Shown piece after piece: positions 26,620-36,800 of a DNA stretch of 43,330 bases. Each line of letters starts with the position of its first letter. Positions within the stretch are counted from its first letter, which is position 1. The stretch is from Chromera velia (Eukaryota; Sar; Chromeraceae). The position numbers and the translations under genes were made by a program. The notes under the pieces are model-generated. The model made no database searches. It was given only the letters and a program-made list of their open reading frames with translations, and was not told where the DNA came from. The DNA lies in NCBI GenBank assembly GCA_018398765.1, contig JAHBMJ010003579.1:1-43330 (forward strand), in the 5' to 3' direction.

Positions 26620-28710
26620 TTGAGAGAGGATAGAGAGGCACTTGGAGATTCGATTGAGAGGGCCCGGAGCCCAGCAGGATGACGGGACATCTCCAAGCTG
26701 AGGAACAGCTCAGACAGAGGGCGTTTCAGGCTCTTAGGAACTAGGGGGGACGCGGGGACTCCTACGGAGGCGGAGTCAGCAAGGGCAGATGAAGGCGCTT
26801 CTTGGGAGCCTTAGAGGACACGGAACCTAGGAGGGGGAGGCACTTAGTTCATCATCCCCCCCTCCGTGATCTCCTTCTATCTCCTACTTCTCTGTCCCCC
26901 CTTCTCGGCTCCTCCTCCCTGACAGTGTCCTTACTTCTCTTGCTGCTCCAAGTTAACAAGGAACGGACCAGAGAGGATGGGTCAGGGTGCTGACCAAAAA
27001 GATCGGATCCAGGGGAACGAAAAAATGGGTCGGCAGCTGACTCTCTCCGGAATCAATGTTATGGGATCAAGTTGGGGGTGTCTATTCTCCTCGCTCCTTT
27101 CTCTTTCCCCTCTCAGCCGGAGGTCCCACAGGCCTAGGTACTGTTTTAATTGTAGAGTGAAAAGAGAACACCAGACTGAGTAGAAGCAACGGCAAGGGAG
27201 CGGAGGGTAAAAAAGAAAGGTGTAATAATCTTGGCACAGAGAAGAAATGGCTGGAAGACTCGATAAACGAGACGGAGGAAGAAGAAAGATTAGATGCGTT
27301 GCTGGAAGAGAAGGTGAAGTTTTCCTCCTCTTTGTTACATCCTTCTCTTTTGTCCCTGCTGTTACTTTTATGTTTGCGGCCTTCTCTTTCTCAGAGTCTT
27401 CAGGTACGTGTTCTCTCTCTGCCCATTCCCCTGCATGCTGTGGCTGCAAACAGCTCAGAGGCCGAGACTGCTGCATCGCTCTTCGAAGCTTTTTTGAGCT
27501 CTTCTGCTGTCAGTTCTTCTCTGAATGTCACTCCCTCGGCCTTCAAGAAGAGGGAATGAGGAGGGGAGGTGGATATGGAGCTGTCCGTCTGTGTGGCACT
27601 GCGTGGGCAGTAGAAGAGACGGATTCTTTCGGCCGTGACTGAACAGAGAAAGGAATCCGAATAGGCCTCTGCTAGCTGTTGTTGGGGTCTCTCTTTTTCT
27701 CTGAGAGACTCTCGCTCCTTCTTCCTACTCCGTCTGACGCCTTCTCTTTCTTTTCTTAGCCTTAGACTGTTTCTTTAGAGGTGGATCGACTCTTTGATGA
27801 GGACTGCACTCTAGACTGCACTCCCTCGCCTGCTTCGCTCGTCCTTTCTGTACATGATTCAGGGTAACGAGAGGAAAAGACACACAAATTCTGAATAATC
27901 CTCCTCTTCCACCTCCTCCTTCCCCACCTGCCTCTTCTCCTGTTCATGTTCGGGGGAGGAATCGATGAGCCGCTGGCAATGGTAGGAAGCAGTTGCGGCC
28001 CCAAGTCTGAGTCCGTCTTGTGCACTCTCCAGATTTCTGCTCAGGGTCTGCAAACAAAAAAAGAGAGCAAAGAATCTTCACAGAAAAAGAGAGAGAGAGT
28101 AAAGAAGAATCAACGACCAAAAAAGCAAGACCCGATTGATTCACGTTGGAGGAAGTGTGAACGAACGGAGGACAGATTAAAAGGCCGCTCTGAGGCTCAT
28201 CACAGAACGAATATATTCCTTCCGGCCTATATTGTATGTCAAATTACACATGCAAAGAGAGTCTCAGAGAGAGAGAAAGAGAGAGAGAGAGAGATCCTGG
28301 CATTTTAAAACAAAAATGACATCATCTCGAGTTCCTTGGTTAATTTATTCCTTCCTGTGCTCCCTCCATCTATTGTTTAAGATCAAAAAGAAACATCGAC
28401 TGGCTGCCTATAGTTAGAATCAAATCCCTCACCCAAAAGATAAGTGAAGAGCAGAAATTCTTATACTACCGAACAGAGAGAAACCAACAGAAAAGGCGTT
28501 GCAGGCTTTCGCAGAAAGAAAAGAGAGATAGGTGTTTGCCTGGCTGGCTGGCTGCCTAGCTGACCCCCTCCCAGTATTTGAGGATTGTAGACAACAGCTA
28601 GAGACAACAGTGCGTTTTCTGACTCTGCCAGCCACCGACAGGCAGTGATTCTGCCCCCTTGTGTCTGCCTGACCCTTCTGGAGCCCCCGCATCGATCATG
28701 CATCTCTCCT
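26620..28710 (-). CDS. Possible minus-strand gene of unknown function
   Basis: Several minus-strand segments look like exons. About 28703-28560: an ATG frame with ACRWLAESENALLSLAVVYN. About 28048-27880: a segment after a strong acceptor, CTTTTTTTTGTTTGCAG, starting TLSRNLESAQDGLRLGAATA and ending in a Glu-rich run. About 27545-27410: a segment after CCCTCTTCTTGAAG starting AEGVTFREELTAEELKKASK, with a GTACCT donor. About 26800-26620: a Ser/Leu-rich frame. I did not prove that the phases join, nor find a domain. The plus strand at 27134-27410 is also open (KKWLEDSINETEEEERLDAL), so the strand is not certain. Confidence 0.3.
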
Positions 28711-28982
28711 GCCACCTCGAGCACATTTGAACAGATTTGTATAGAATTAATGATTGTAGATGATATAAAAGGCTTTATATTGCTTTAAATAACCTAGTTT
28801 TACTTTATAACGGTATTTGGTACTTAAACTGACCTTTTTAAGCCTGTCAGCATTTCAAGTTAACCAACTATGCATTTAAAAATATGAATTAAAAATATGA
28901 AATATCATTTGAACCAAAAAACTTGTAAAAAGCTAGTTACTTGCAGGGCATAAGTATTCTATACTTCAAAAGTTATATAAGG

Positions 28983-31620
28983 CTTTTTCAAAAAAACAGA
29001 TTATGTGAAACCAAGAAAGGATGGAGCAGGGTTTGGGTCGGGGGTTAAGCGTAGAACGAAAGAGGCTTGGTTTGATGAAGAATGCAAGTCGATGCAAAAG
29101 GAAGTGGGGGAGGTGAACCGCGTTTGGAAGTTGGTGAGAGATGCGGGTGGGAGAAGGTTGGAATTCGATCGCCTTCAGAGACTACTCCGGGTCTGCCGTA
29201 GCCTCTTTAAACGCAAACAGACTGCTTAAAAGAAGAAAAAAGCACAGAGGGTTTAAGAAGAACTCCTCAAGGATCCTCTTTCCCTTTGGAAAAGGAAAAA
29301 GAAAGCCGCCTCGTCGGCTGGTGGTTCATCACGCCCGTCCCCCCACGCATTCTTGAACCATTGGACAGGTGTTTTTGAAGATTCAAACGAGGAGCCTCTC
29401 TTTTCGGTCCATCCCCCTGCCCTTCCTCCCTTCCACCCCTCTGCTCTGCCCTTCTCTTTTCACCAGATCTCTTCCTACCTGAAAAAATGAACAAGAAGAA
29501 AGCTGCTGGCCTTGAAGGCATCTCTCCCGCACAGTTAGATCTCTGCTTTGCCAAATCTGCCCTCTCCCGCTTTTTACTTTTTGTTTTATTTAACCTGATG
29601 CATATTTATGCTTGCTGGCCCCCTTCATGGAATATTTTGCGCATTTACCCAGTTCTAAAAGGCCCTGCTTCCCCCTTTCCCAACGAATGGAGACCAATCT
29701 ATGTTGTAAACCCTTTTGCAAAACTTTTCGGCCTCCTGATAGACTGCCGTGTGCGTTCCCAGGTCCGTCTTAACTTCAGACAGCTGGGGTTCCGTGAAGG
29801 GGTGGGAATGAGGAGGGGGTTAATGCTCTTGGCTCTGTTGTCTCTTTATGCAAAAAGAAAAGAAAGGCTCTGTTGACAGGTTTTGTTAACTTTTTAAAGG
29901 CGTTTGACACTGTGCTGAGAGCAAAGTTAATTCAAAAACTGAGAAATGAGGGCGTAAGTGAGGCAGACATCTGCATGATCTGTGAAATGTACAGAGAGGT
30001 ATGGGGCAAGGTTGACGGGGACTCTCTACGTTTTCGGGAGGGCGCTGGAGTGAAGCAAGGGGATGCCTTCTCGCCTATTCTTTTTCTTCTGTACATAAAT
30101 GATCTCCCCCGTGTGTGTTCTGCAAGCAAACGCGAGGCAAGGTATGCCAGCGAGGCAGTCAAGCGAGAGCAGGCAGATGTAAAAATGGAAACGGGCAGTG
30201 AAGAGGAGCCAGAGAGCGAGCCGGAGCCAGTTTTGCTGGATGATTGTGTTCTGGACAGTTTGGGTTATGCTGACAATCTCTGTTGTCTTGCCCATTCTGT
30301 TTCAGACCTTCAAAAGAAATTCTTTGCTCTCGAGAAGTATTACAAAGAATGGAGACTTACAGTCAATTTAAAAAAGACAAAGATTCTCCGCCTGTTTGCC
30401 TCTGCATTTGGGGAAAGCTCCGGTTTGGTGGTGTATAAAGGGAAAGAGGTTGAATAGGCAACGGAATACAAGTACCTGGGGTGCCTGTTCTTTGAGGGGG
30501 GATGCCTCAGTGAGACAGTTGAATCGCGTATTGCTTCGGCCTCCCACACCCTGGAGGCTGTGTTTGGTCTGATTGCTAGCATGGGTCCCCTCAGTGTAGA
30601 TACACAGATAACTATTTTTAGAGCGTGTTGGTCCCTTGTCGCACTATACTACCTCGAATGCTTCCCTCTTCGTGATGCCGATCTTCTTGCAATCGATGCT
30701 TTGCAGCTCCGTTTTGCAGTGCCACGCTAGTCTAGCCGTCTGTCTGTTCGCAGTCTTTGTTTGCCCTCCCTGTGTATTTTCGGCCTGCTTCCTGCAAAAG
30801 CCCTGCTTTGCTCTAGAGTAGCCGACTGGTGGTGCTCGCTCTCGCAAACCATGCATACCGTTCCCGCTGCAATGCTGCGTGCCTAGAAAGGAAACACTTG
30901 TCCAGAGTTTTCGAGAGCCTTCTTGCGGCTGCTTCGTTGGGCTACTCTAGATTTTGTTTGTTCATTGGGGGTGGGAGTGCCACAACACCCTAACACCAGC
31001 GGACAGCAGCGACGAAGAGTTCAAGGTACCGGCTCTCTCTTCTTTAAGGGTAGAGCTAGACATACAGTTGCGGAAGAGGTCTGTACGTGGCGGGCGGGGG
31101 CTATCGCTTCTTCACATTTCCCTCCTCTTGCCAAGCTTACCCCCCTTCAACAAGCTTTTCCCTCCTCTCATCGCATGTTTATGTTTCTTCTTTATAACAA
31201 ATCCGCCTCTGGTCTCTACTCCTTTTCTGCCCTCCCTTGATCTACTCTCACAGTAACCGACGGCTCTCTGTTCGGTTTCTTACGTCTGCTCTCATTTAAC
31301 CCACAAGGCGAAAGCAGTGCTCTGTCTGTTGAATGTAGCGACCACAAACTCTGTGTACATAATTCTTATATTCGGTGTGTTGATGACTTCATACATAGAC
31401 TTTCTTCATGTGCTAAGTGGCTGGATGAAAGAGAATTCCTGTACTGCCTGGCTGAGCTGGAATCCATTAATTCAAATGAGTGTAACTCTCCGCTCCCCGG
31501 TATAAGTACATCTGATCTCTTCATCCATAATATCATTCGATCGCTTTTACGCTCGCATCCGGTCTGTCTCTTTGATGCCTGTCTCCCTATTCTAGAAAAT
31601 GATTAACTGATCAACTCCAC
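28983..31620 (+). pseudogene. 5'-truncated, broken LINE (non-LTR) reverse transcriptase
   Basis: Non-LTR retrotransposons copy their RNA into the genome with this enzyme. Segments appear in the expected order across several frames: EAWFDEECKSMQKEVGEVNR (linker before the RT domain, about 29065), MNKKKAAGLEGISPAQLDL (29487), NEWRPIYVVNPFAKLFGLL and FRQLGFREGVGMRRG (fingers), GFVNFLKAFDTV (motif A, 29880), GVKQGDAFSPILFLLYINDL (motif B) and SLGYADNLCCLA (motif C). After a TAG at 30455 come EYKYLGCLFFEGGCLSETVE and thumb-like sequence, another TAG at 30730, and a Cys-containing C-terminal region near 31310-31500. Motif A has Asn in place of the first catalytic Asp, and motif C is YADN instead of YADD. 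There is no endonuclease domain. It is dead by frameshifts, stops and active-site changes. Confidence 0.85.
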
Positions 31621-31713
31621 CGGCGTCTTAACAAACAACAACCATGCATGTATGTGCCGCCCGGGAGCTTAGCGCTCCAACTGGGGTTAGGCATCCTCTA
31701 ACTAACTAACTAC
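31620..31713 (+). repeat. 3' tail of the LINE copy
   Basis: After the coding remnant comes a short GC-rich tail (TGTGCCGCCCGGGAG, then GGGGTTAGGCATCCT) ending in a CTAA/ACTA tetranucleotide run at 31699-31713. The same tail occurs reversed at about 41780-41860, which supports its being the 3' end of a LINE family whose insertions finish in short tandem repeats. Confidence 0.65.
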
Positions 31714-31877
31714 CTTATATAGTGCATGCATGTATAATGGAAAATAATTCAAAATATTTCAAGTTCTAGAGGAGATTTTGTCAGACTAAGTTCAAGGGTC
31801 AGACTGTAGAGAAGAGTTCAAGGAGACATCTATACCCATGGGAACTAGCAAGGGAAGGAACGACGCTGGGAATCACT

Positions 31878-32758
31878 TCAGCGACGCGGCCCTCGGGGCA
31901 TATAGCCGTTTCCCTGGCCTGCTCTGCCCCTTCTAGATTGAACGGGAAAAGGAGGTCTAAAATTTTGCGGAGGGTACCACGATTGGGGGCCCCATGCGGC
32001 GGCGGGGGGGCGGAACATAAAAGGTGGGGGACCCATCGGATTCGGCGGCGGGATGAATGGACCGTCAAAAACGTGCGGTGGTGGCGCAGCTTCCTGCCCG
32101 GTTGTTTCAGGTTGGATTTCTGGGCAAAGCGTCACCTGTCTGTGCGATGAATCCGAGGCCTGTCGATCAAAGCGAGAAAATCGGTCACTGAACAGCATCG
32201 TCTCTCGCGGACGCCATAAAGCATCATTCAAGGACTCCAATTCTACCCCTTCACTGACTGTTACGAAGCGGGCTGGCTGATGGGATTGAACGGCTGCGGG
32301 CGCTTCCGGCGGGTGCGAGGCGGGTCGGAGATGGATTCGTGGGGGTGGGGGTGCAGGTGCCGGGGGAGGTGGCTGAGGGACTTCCACGGCTGCGGATGCA
32401 TCTGCCAGAGGAGGTCGAAGCTGGAGTCGAACGCCTGCGAATGTCGACAGGGGTCGGTGAGGGGCTTGCACGGCGACTGATGCGGCTGCAGGGGAAGGTC
32501 TCTGGGGGAGTTCCAGTGACTCCCCGCCCGTCGAGGCTCCTGAGTGACCGCCCATCACCCCCTGCTGCTCCGTCTCGCCCTCCACATCCACCACTCCGTT
32601 TTTGTCTTCCTGCTCTGCTACTGCAGCTGCAGGAGCAGCAAAGGAGGAGGAAGATGAAGAAGGCTGACTGGACTCAGTCATCTCTCTAGGCGTAGCCCAA
32701 CGCATCTTGCGAAGGCTCTGCTCACGGTCCTGAACGGGGCGCTTCTCCGCAGCTTGCT
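31878..32758 (-). CDS. CCCH gene, last exon, Pro-rich C-terminus
   Basis: It follows a 59-nt intron (32759-32817) that contains a CTGAC branch-like sequence and ends CAACCCGAG. The exon encodes KQAAEKRPVQDREQSLRKMR, Ser- and Ala-rich stretches, a Pro-rich stretch (PQPPPPAPAPPPPRIHLRPA), a more ordered part (MLFSDRFSRFDRQASDS), a GPPPFMFRPPAAAWGPQSWY segment and a basic end with RGRAG and RGPRR, reminiscent of RG-rich RNA-binding tails. The stop is at 31878-31880. Confidence 0.8.
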
Positions 32759-33541
32759 CTCGGGTTGAAATCGTCAGAAGAAGGACCCACATTGTCCCTG
32801 CGCAGCCATTGGGTTACTGGAAAGGAGGTCGCGAAGCCTCTTCTTGTTGTCAAGAAGGAACTTGTTGCGCTCCTGTGGGTGAAGGGTTTTGTGCGAGCCG
32901 TGAGGACAGGGGTCCCGGAAACACGTTTCTGCACAAAGGACAGGGGGGGCGACAGAGGCCATCAGGCACGAATCACGACTCTCTATCACGGACAGCGATC
33001 AATGCACTGGGGAGGGCCTCAAACTTTGAATGCATGCAGACGTACAGACAGTCATTGAAACGCCCGACAGCTAGACACATGTGGAAAGAGGCAGAAACAG
33101 ATAGAGATGGAGACAAAAAAAGATGCAGGCATCCACAGTGGTGTACACACAAAGCAAGAACAGAGCGAAGACATGCAGGCAGAGGCATGGACAAACAAAG
33201 CGCGACAGACGCATGTAATTGTTTTCTTTTTCTGCTTTTCTTTCTTTTCGACAGAAAGAGGCAGACAAAGTGAGGCATGGACAGAAAGAAACAGACGAGA
33301 ATGAAAGACACCCAGACTGAAACAGAGAGAACCAGAGACTAGCTCTATCGCTTATTCCTTCCATGTGATCTTTCATGAAAATGCACTGCATACAGGCAAC
33401 CAGTTCCTGTTCTTTCCGCTTTACCTCCAGTTCCTGGTTTCTTTGCTTCGATTTCTTTCTTTGGACAATCCATGTTTTTCCCTTCCCAGCATCTTGTTGC
33501 AGGCAAGACAGACAGGCGTAGAGACTCACACACAAACAGAA

Positions 33542-33595
<54 letters not shown>

Positions 33596-33790
33596 GAAGA
33601 GAGGCCTAACGCGACTTCTCTTTGGTTCTGTCTGTACTTCCAACCTTGGCGCATAGATAAAAAAAACTTACGGAGCGCAACATGCTCAAAGCACGGCAGT
33701 TTTGATCCACTCCCCTCCTTGGCGATGCGCCGCAAAATCTGCGCGCAAACAAAACGATTAACCGCACGTACACGTACACGTACACGTACA

Positions 33791-33824
<34 letters not shown>

Positions 33825-36800
33825 TTAACACCAGCTCTTCGGTGGGAACCCGGGTAGGAGGGTAAACGAAAGCCGCCTAACCAAGAAAGCTGTCCGCAGA
33901 AGGGCGTTTTCAATACGCCCACGCAACCAGACGTATACCTTTCTTCCACTCTCTTCTTTCGATGCAGATACAGTTCTGCTTCCTTCCTGCCTTTCTCGCC
34001 AGCCTTTCGTTGCTCAGGGCGAGCATCCCGAACACGATCGAGTTTCAGGCACAGAAAGGGAGTAAGCAAGAAAGAGAAGAAACAGCTGAGGAGTGTTCGT
34101 GTTGAGGAGACCTCCTTCTTCTCTCAGACAAAAAGGAAAGAGGATGAGATCTTAAAGAAAAATGAATTGTCAAACCGGTACTAATCTCCATGCTCATAGT
34201 TGTCAGCTCCCTCTTACGGACACACATGCATGCACACAGACACGCTTCATTCTGTTTGTGCGTCCGTTTCTCGAGCAGTGCACGAATGGAAGGACCATCA
34301 ACACCCCTTTTACGCCTCCCAAACGTGCGTCATTTGCGTCATACATCGTTCATTCTGATCACCCCCCTTTCTCCTCCCCCTGTCCAAACTTGAAACTACT
34401 CCCTCTCTCTTTGCGCAGGCATGTTCGGGGAAATAGAAGGCAAAAGACATGCACCAATTCTTTTTTTGAGAGAGACCTTTTGATGGATTCGGTTCGACCA
34501 AAATCAGGGAATGAAAGAAAGAGGTGAGACATAGCTCCTCTCTTTTCCTCATGGAATGCCGGCGCACTTCTGTGAATTCGCCACTCTCACTTCACATTCC
34601 TCCAACCCCTGGGTGCGTACTTCAAGCAGGAAGGGGCGTGCCTTCACTTACACTCATTCACACACATGTGTTGTCTCAACCATGCACATCCATGCACCCT
34701 CACAGGAATACAGGCAGGTTTCTTTGGCGAATCCGTCTGCCCTCAAAGACGCCTTCTACATGCTTTTTTCCCGCGTCAAACACTTCTGCGTCCGCACAGT
34801 CACTCATTCTTTTTACAGCATCACGTTGATGCATACAGATAGAATACCGTCACTCATTCTTTTTAGAGCATGACGTCGATGCATACAGATGGCCTACCTT
34901 TGCTGCTTGCGCGAACAGAAAAAAAAAAAAAAAACATCAAGTCACCAGAAGTACAAAATGTGAACAGAAAAGCAAGTCACTTAGCTATGGATGCTGAAAG
35001 TGCAATGCAAGAGCATGCACGCGAAGGTAAAACCACCAAGACAGGGGCAAAAACAAAAAATGGAGAGCAGTGAGGGCACACGAGTCTTCATTGCATTAGA
35101 TTTGCTCCCCCGCCGCCTTCCCCTGTACTCACCTCTTCAGCTTCAGGCGTTTGGGAAAGAAGAGACTCGACTATTTCTCCTGGGGCCGGACCCAGCCTGG
35201 CCGTTTTGCCTCTCGGAGCCTGCATCGGGATATGGCACAAAAACCTGGCGTCTGAGGTGTCACCGCACACAAAAGACAAGTGAACATAGATCTGCAAGTC
35301 AATGGAGAAGAAAGACTTCGGATTCTTGTGCAAAGTCCGTTACTGCGGGGAAGAAGCTCCAGAATTCATCGCAGACACAAGAGCGCAGACAAACTCATGG
35401 CCAGTTCTTCGCACCCTTCTCTTGTCCAACATGGAATCTCTCTTTCTCTCTTCGAGTGTCTGTTTATCTGTCTGTCTGGGCGCGCAGTGGCCACTCTCCC
35501 TGGCGCGGGGGCGTGGCAGAGGGCGCAGAGTACATCGGGTTGGTGTCTCTCTCTCTCCCCCCCCCTCCCCTCCTCTCTCCCTCAATCTCTCTCCCTCTCT
35601 CTCTCTCCCTCTCTAGTCCTCTCTCTCTCTCCCTCTTTCTCCCTCCCTCTCTNNNNNNNNNNNNNNNNNNNNNNNNNNNNNNNNNNNNNNNNNNNNNNNN
35701 NNNNNNNNNNNNNNNNNNNNNNNNNNNNNNNNNNNNNNNNNNNNNNNNNNNNNNNNNNNNNNNNNNNNNNNNNNNNNNNNNNNNNNNNNNNNNNNNNNNN
35801 NNNNNNNNNNNNNNNNNNNNNNNNNNNNNNTCTCTGCCCCTCTTTCTCTCTTGCTTTCTCTCCCCCTCTTTCTCTCTCTCTCTCTTGCGTGTTCCTGCGA
35901 CGGCTTTCTTTCTTCTTTCTCTCTCTGTGGCTCCGTGGACGCGCATTCATTCGGTCACCTAGCTACTCACGCACATCTAAAAAGTTACACGCACTCATTC
36001 GGTCACCTACTGCTGACATCCAAAAAGAGCGTCGCTTCTACGCCCTTCGCCCGCGCTGCCTCCCAGGAGCGCTTGAGAGAAGATAACGGGAGTGTCCCCC
36101 CACCACTTTCGTTTATGTCCTTCGGTTCCGTCGACATGACAAATCCCAACTTTCTCGCAGCAGCCTGCGCTCTCTGCTGAGCTTCCACAACAGCGGCAGA
36201 AACAGAAGAGGCGGCGGCAGAAGAAGGCTCCACGGAGGATGAAGAAGAGGAAGAGGAAGACGAAGGTACAGCAGTGGTAGAAGGAAAAGGCACCATGGAA
36301 GATGAAGAAGAGGACGAGGAAGAGGAAGACGAAGGTGAAGCATAGGTAGAAGGGGTTCCCCTGGTCTGTGAAATACCAGCTTTCACTCCACGGTTCGGTG
36401 CTACGCGCTCCATTTCCCCCACCTTCTTCTGTTCGCGGGACCCTTCCTCTCCCTCTTCTGACTCTTCCTCCGATGGCTGTCCATGTTCTTCCGCCAATAC
36501 TCCCCCAAACACGGTTATTCCAGCTTCTCTAGACGGCTGGTGCTGCTCCGCATACCAGCGACCAGCTTCTCTTTTGATCGACAGCTTCTCCCTTCCTTAA
36601 TGAAAATGGGGTACCACCACCGCTTTTCCAACAATTCCCTCTTTTTCTTCTTCAATGCTTCGTCTTCCCCCTTATCTGCACCTTTCATATGCTGATGCAG
36701 CTTGTAAGAGTACCAGTGTATAAACTGAATCTTCTCGCGCTCTTCAGCAGGCTTTTCGTGAGAGAACGGACACCGCTCCCCATTTTCTTCTTTCTCGCAC

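Noticed and set aside
33526-33831. Minus-strand frame rich in Cys and Val
   Set aside because: It is a translation of CA and CGTACA repeats.
34720-34795. Possible CCCH exon containing EVFDAGKKHVEGVFEGRRIR
   Set aside because: Its phase does not match the exon at 35112-35345 and there is no motif; it may still be part of the missing exon.
35000-36086. Open frames of 268 to 323 codons on the plus strand
   Set aside because: They run through the assembly gap and CT-rich repeats; the N run removes stops artificially.
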